Assembly: GCF_030463565.1 (NCBI RefSeq)
Contig: NC_134675.1
Coordinates: 18,373,862-18,437,861, forward strand
DNA length: 64,000 bases
Source: Pelecanus crispus
Taxonomy: Eukaryota; Chordata; Aves; Pelecaniformes; Pelecanidae
Reading direction: 5' to 3'
How positions within the stretch are numbered: position 1 is the first letter of the stretch; every line of letters starts with the position of its first letter. Below the pieces are notes generated by a model. It was not told the origin of the DNA and did no database searches. It saw only the letters and a list, made by a program, of their open reading frames with translations. Both the position numbers and the translations under genes were made by a program. Below are positions 60,633 through 64,000 of this stretch, in pieces.

Positions 60633-61186
60633 TGTCCTGGTTTCGGCTGGGATAGAGTTAATTTTCTTCCTAGTAGCAGGCATAGTGCTGTGTTTTGGAT
60701 TTAGTAGGAGAAGAATGCTGATAACACACTGATGTTTTTAGTTGTTGCTAAGTAGTGCTTATGCTAGTCAAGGACTTTTCAGCTTCCCATGCTCTGCCAG
60801 GTGCACAGGAAACTGGGAGGGGGCACAGCCAGAATAGTTGATCCAAACTGACCAAAAGGCTATTCCATACCATATGACATCATGCTCAGTATAGAAACTG
60901 GGGGGTTTGGCTGGGGAGCAGCAATTGCTGCTCAGGAACTGTCTGGGTATCAGTCAGCGGGTGGTGAGCAATTGCATTATGCATCACTTGCTTTGTATAT
61001 TATCATTATCATATTATTATTATCATTACTATTTTACTTTATTTCAATTATTAAACTGTTCTTATCTCAACCCAGGAGTGTTTCTCACTCTTACTCCTCC
61101 GATTCTCTCCCCCATCCCATCAGGGTAGGGGGAGTGAGCGAGCGGCTGCGTGGTGCTTAGTTGCTGGCTGGGGCTAAACCACGACA
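60633..61186 (+). mobile_element. Solo ERVL-type LTR, copy 9, inserted in the class I 5' LTR
   Basis: TGTCCTGG to CCACGACA, with perfect 5-bp target duplication AACGT (60628-60632 and 61187-61191). The CRE position is TGACATCA and the palindrome is GAGCAGCAATTGCTGCTC (60916-60933). It is nearly identical to copy 6 over its 3' two-thirds. Confidence 0.94.
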
Positions 61187-61635
61187 AACGTCCCTGATTT
61201 TCCTGTTCGGCCAGAGATTTTATTTAATTTCCAACCCAAAGGGGAAACTGCTCTCTGACATTTATAAATTCTGGAATGTAAAGGGCTCTTTTTTTCCCTG
61301 TTCGTTCAGAGATCTTTACTTATTCTCTGCTCCAGAGGGGAAAATTTGTTTTGATTCCTGGTATACCAATAGTCCGGTAATTATCCCAGATATACCAGTA
61401 GTCCATTTGTGATGGGAACCCATCCTCCAAATGCTGGCATAAATAGCTCAGCTTAATATCATCAAAAGAACCAGACTGTGGCCACGTTTGGTACGCATCA
61501 CCAGTAAAATTCCACTACCTCATTACATTACAGTGTATAACGCGTAATATCATATATATATTAACAAAGTTAATACACTTTCATACTATAAAGACTGGTT
61601 GATATGATAGTTAGGGAAGGGAATTTTCATAACAC
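61187..61635 (-). mobile_element. Class I ERV 5' LTR: U3 and R part
   Basis: Together with 59.7-59.9 kb (minus the two insertions) this makes an LTR of about 630 bp. On the minus strand it starts TGTTATGAAAATTCCC at 61635, has TATAAAT (about 61259-61266) and AATAAA (about 61207). The same sequence recurs at 63650-64000 and, truncated, at 52915-53006. Confidence 0.75.
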
Positions 61636-61982
61636 TCTCCACCACAGGGCAAAAGCCAGGAAAATGGGGTGTTTTGGAGCAACGTGGTTGGCAAGGGGAC
61701 ACATGGAGGTCCCAGGGGGTAAGCCGTCTCCCACTGGCAAGTCCTAGTATGATCTGGGAGAGAAGACTTTGGAAATGCATAGGGTGGAAATACCCAACTC
61801 TTCCATCTGATGGGAATGTAACAGTGAGTTCCTGAATAATAACCCATCACTCAGTCTAAAAGGGACAATGATAAAAGAACAGCAATTAAATGCTGGAGTG
61901 AAATAAATTAAAAGTGATAAAGGGAATTTGTATATTTACATAAAATAAAAACACCTGTGGCACTTGCTGACAGCAAGGTACC
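61636..61982. other. Sequence flanking the class I LTR, unassigned
   Basis: Either host flank of the provirus or internal sequence of the neighbouring ERV copy. There is no polypurine tract at the junction as good as the one at 53007, which favours host flank. No gene seen. Confidence 0.4.
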
Positions 61983-62549
61983 TGTCCTGGTTTCGGCTGG
62001 GATAGAGTTAATTTTCTTCCTAGTAGCGGGCATAGTGCTGTGTTTTGGATTTAGTAGGAGAAGAATGCTGATAACACACTGATGTTTTTAGTTGTTGCTA
62101 AGTACTGCTTATGCTAGTCAAGGACTTTTCAGCTTCCTATGCTCTGCCAGGTACACAAGAAACAGGGAGGGGGCACAGCCAGAATAGTTGATCCAAACTG
62201 GCCAAAAGGCTATTCCATACCATATGATGTCATGCTCAGTATATAAACTGGGGGGAGTGGGCCAGGGGGCAGCGATCGCTGCTCGGGAACTGTCTGGGTA
62301 TCGGTCGGCGGGTGGTGAGCAATTGCATTGTGCATCACTTGCTGTGTATATTATTATTACTATTATTATTTTATTATTATTATTATCATTACTATTTTAC
62401 TTTATTTCAATTATTAAACTGTTCTTATCTCAACCCAGGAGTGTTTCTCACTCTTACTCCTCTGATTCTCTCCCCCATCCCATCGGGGTAGGGGGAGTGA
62501 GTGAGCGGCTACGTGGTGCTTAGTTGCTGGCTGGGGCTAAACCACGACA
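61983..62549 (+). mobile_element. Solo ERVL-type LTR, copy 10
   Basis: TGTCCTGG to CCACGACA, with perfect 5-bp target duplication GTACC (61978-61982 and 62550-62554). The CRE position reads TGATGTCA and TATATAAAC is intact. The palindrome core GCAGCGATCGCTGC is intact. Confidence 0.94.
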
Positions 62550-63225
62550 GTACCTTAATATTAGATGGGTCAAGATAGTTTTGTGGATAAAAGTACTGTG
62601 CTAGACAGAATGTTTTGTTTTACAGAAATGTTTCTCCTTTCTCATGCATGAGCATATTTAGGGCAGGGCAATGGGCAGGGTAGTCCTCTGGGCCGCGAGG
62701 TTCAAACCTCTCTGCTGTGGACCCCTTCAGGACTGATACTCACACCAGGGCTCACAAGTCATTGCCAAGAACATTAAGGTACTTCTAGCTTTCGGTACCT
62801 CCCAGTCTTTCCCGGTGAGGCCCTTGGTGTGCCGCCGGGCTCTTTGACAGAGGAGATGGAGGCCTGGTGATGAATGCGCCTGGGGGAGACACAAATTCCT
62901 GGCCCCTCTCCAAGGAACAGGCAGCAGGACAAAATCAATGGCTTTGTTGGGAGACTCACAGCCCAAGCTATCCCTGTAACTTTGCTTTAGCAGGGTGTCC
63001 CTGTCACTTGGGAACATGGGACAAAATCCCTGAGCAGGCAGGGGTGTCAGCCCCCCATACTTGCTCAATCTAGCCTGTGAAATGGGAGGGAGGTGGCCCC
63101 ACATCTTCCTGGTTGTCTTGTGCAAACTGGGAACTGCCTGGAATCAGCTGCTGGGCGAAGTCCTGCAGGCGAGGTGGCAGCAAGAAGCTGCTCTGCTGGA
63201 AAAACCTCAGGGACAAGGGGGAAAG
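62550..63225. other. Unassigned, possibly ERV-derived
   Basis: Moderately GC-rich. The longest open frame (62727-63125, minus) has no recognisable domain. It lies directly next to a class I pol remnant, so it may be internal ERV sequence or flank. Confidence 0.35.
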
Positions 63226-63430
63226 AGTCAATTTCTTCAGCAAGAACAGTCAAACATATCTTTTCAGGAGTGGGCAACACCAGGTCAGACCGTCGGACTG
63301 CTTGTAAGCCTGGTGGTTCGTATGGCTGTCGTGCTGCAGCTTTAGTGGCAATATCTGTTAGACTATTTCTTATCTCTTCTTTTGTCCTTCCGCCGATATG
63401 GACTAGTTGATGAATGATAGCAAGTTTCTC
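63226..63430 (-). pseudogene. Second class I ERV copy: pol (RNase H/integrase junction) remnant
   Basis: About 200 bp closely similar to 55818-56010 in the first provirus. It runs directly into the leader/U5 sequence at 63430, so RNase H, polymerase and gag are deleted in this copy. Confidence 0.75.
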
Positions 63431-64000
63431 TGCCGCAGTCTGGACATCCGTTGTTGCCCCAAAACCAAATCAGCAGGTGCAAATGGCACATAGACTGTTC
63501 CCACAGAAAGCTGGCCATGTTCCAGTCCCAGACTTATAATTTTTGTCAGAGAGGTGCTTGCAAACCAAAAGCAGTAGCAATAGCTGGAGCAGAAACCAGA
63601 GTAAAAGCAGAAAAAGAGAGCAGTAGGAGAGATGGGTAAAGCTGAATGTGGAATGTCCTTGATTTTCCTGTTTGGCCAGAGATTTGATTTAATTTCTGAC
63701 CCAAAGGGGAAACTTCTCTCTGACATTTATAAATTCTGGAATGTAAAGAGCTCTTTTTTTTCCATTCATTCAGAGATCGTTACTTATTCTCCGCTCCAGA
63801 GGGGAGTTTTTGGTTGTTGTTTTTTTTTTTTTTATATACCTGACATACCGATAGTTCAGTAATTATCCCAGATATACCAATAGTCCATTTGTGATGGTAA
63901 CCCATCCTCCAAATGCTGGCATAAATAGCTCAGCTTAATATCATCAAAAGAAACAGATTGTGGCCACATTTGGATATGCGTCACCGAAGGTTGTCACTTC
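63431..64000 (-). mobile_element. Second class I ERV copy: leader and 5' LTR, cut by window end
   Basis: Similar to 59694-59897 joined to 61187-61500, without the two LTR insertions. It therefore shows the uninterrupted form. The AATAAA of the first copy is altered here (TTTGATTT on the plus strand). A T-run lies at about 63818-63832. Confidence 0.75.

Noticed and set aside
62727..63125. 132-codon minus-strand frame near the second class I ERV
   Set aside because: Tested for an envelope or integrase signature by eye; none visible.
1..64000. CRISPR arrays, tRNA or rRNA genes, bacterial operons or phage modules
   Set aside because: No regularly spaced repeats, cloverleaf-type A/B boxes or prokaryotic gene organisation seen; the sequence is a vertebrate chromosome.

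Overview
The window is bird nuclear DNA. The evidence is the density of CR1 LINE fragments, whose copies end in the avian CR1 tail (a 'GATTCTATGATTCTAT'-type terminus), ten copies of a roughly 560-bp avian ERVL-type LTR, and one vertebrate gene, FEM1C. FEM1C lies in a block that is Z-linked in birds, so Z is the likely chromosome. The retrovirus load would also fit a W gametolog. Both chromosome assignments are inference. I found no CRISPR array, operon, tRNA or other prokaryote-type system.

Layout. 1-9.9 kb is retroelement-derived: a decayed ERVL gag-pro-pol on the minus strand (about 3.3-7.9 kb), its 3' noncoding part (350-3.3 kb), a CR1 with a palindromic tail, a solo ERVL LTR and a second CR1. 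9.9-32.3 kb is mostly unannotatable intergenic sequence, with four solo ERVL LTRs (about 11.4, 15.4, 19.3 and 25.5 kb), a few other LTR-like elements and two more sizeable CR1 copies. The CR1 at 26.5-29.0 kb is nearly complete in its reverse transcriptase.

32.3-52.6 kb is FEM1C on the minus strand. It has a GC-rich promoter (about 51.8-52.6 kb), a first coding exon at 50432-50975, a 12.4-kb intron, a last coding exon at 36701-38010 and an AT-rich probable 3' UTR of about 4.4 kb. The two exons join in phase to exactly 617 codons plus stop. FEM1C is the substrate receptor of a CUL2 ubiquitin ligase that reads C-terminal degrons. Its intron holds two ERVL LTRs in opposite orientation, one of them split by a further LTR.

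52.9-64 kb is a nest built on a class I (gammaretrovirus-like) provirus on the minus strand. From right to left it has a 5' LTR, gag, pol and a truncated 3' LTR that ends about 0.4 kb from the FEM1C promoter region. It is broken by two CR1 insertions, two ERVL solo LTRs (a third lies just outside it) and another LTR with 4-bp target duplications. A second, internally deleted copy of the same family starts at about 63.2 kb.

No new biological system is evident. The most useful observations concern the ERVL LTR family: independent insertions proven by target-site duplications, a cAMP-response element beside the TATA box, an 18-bp palindrome just downstream, probable gene conversion between two copies, and two foldback structures. 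FEM1C itself appears intact.
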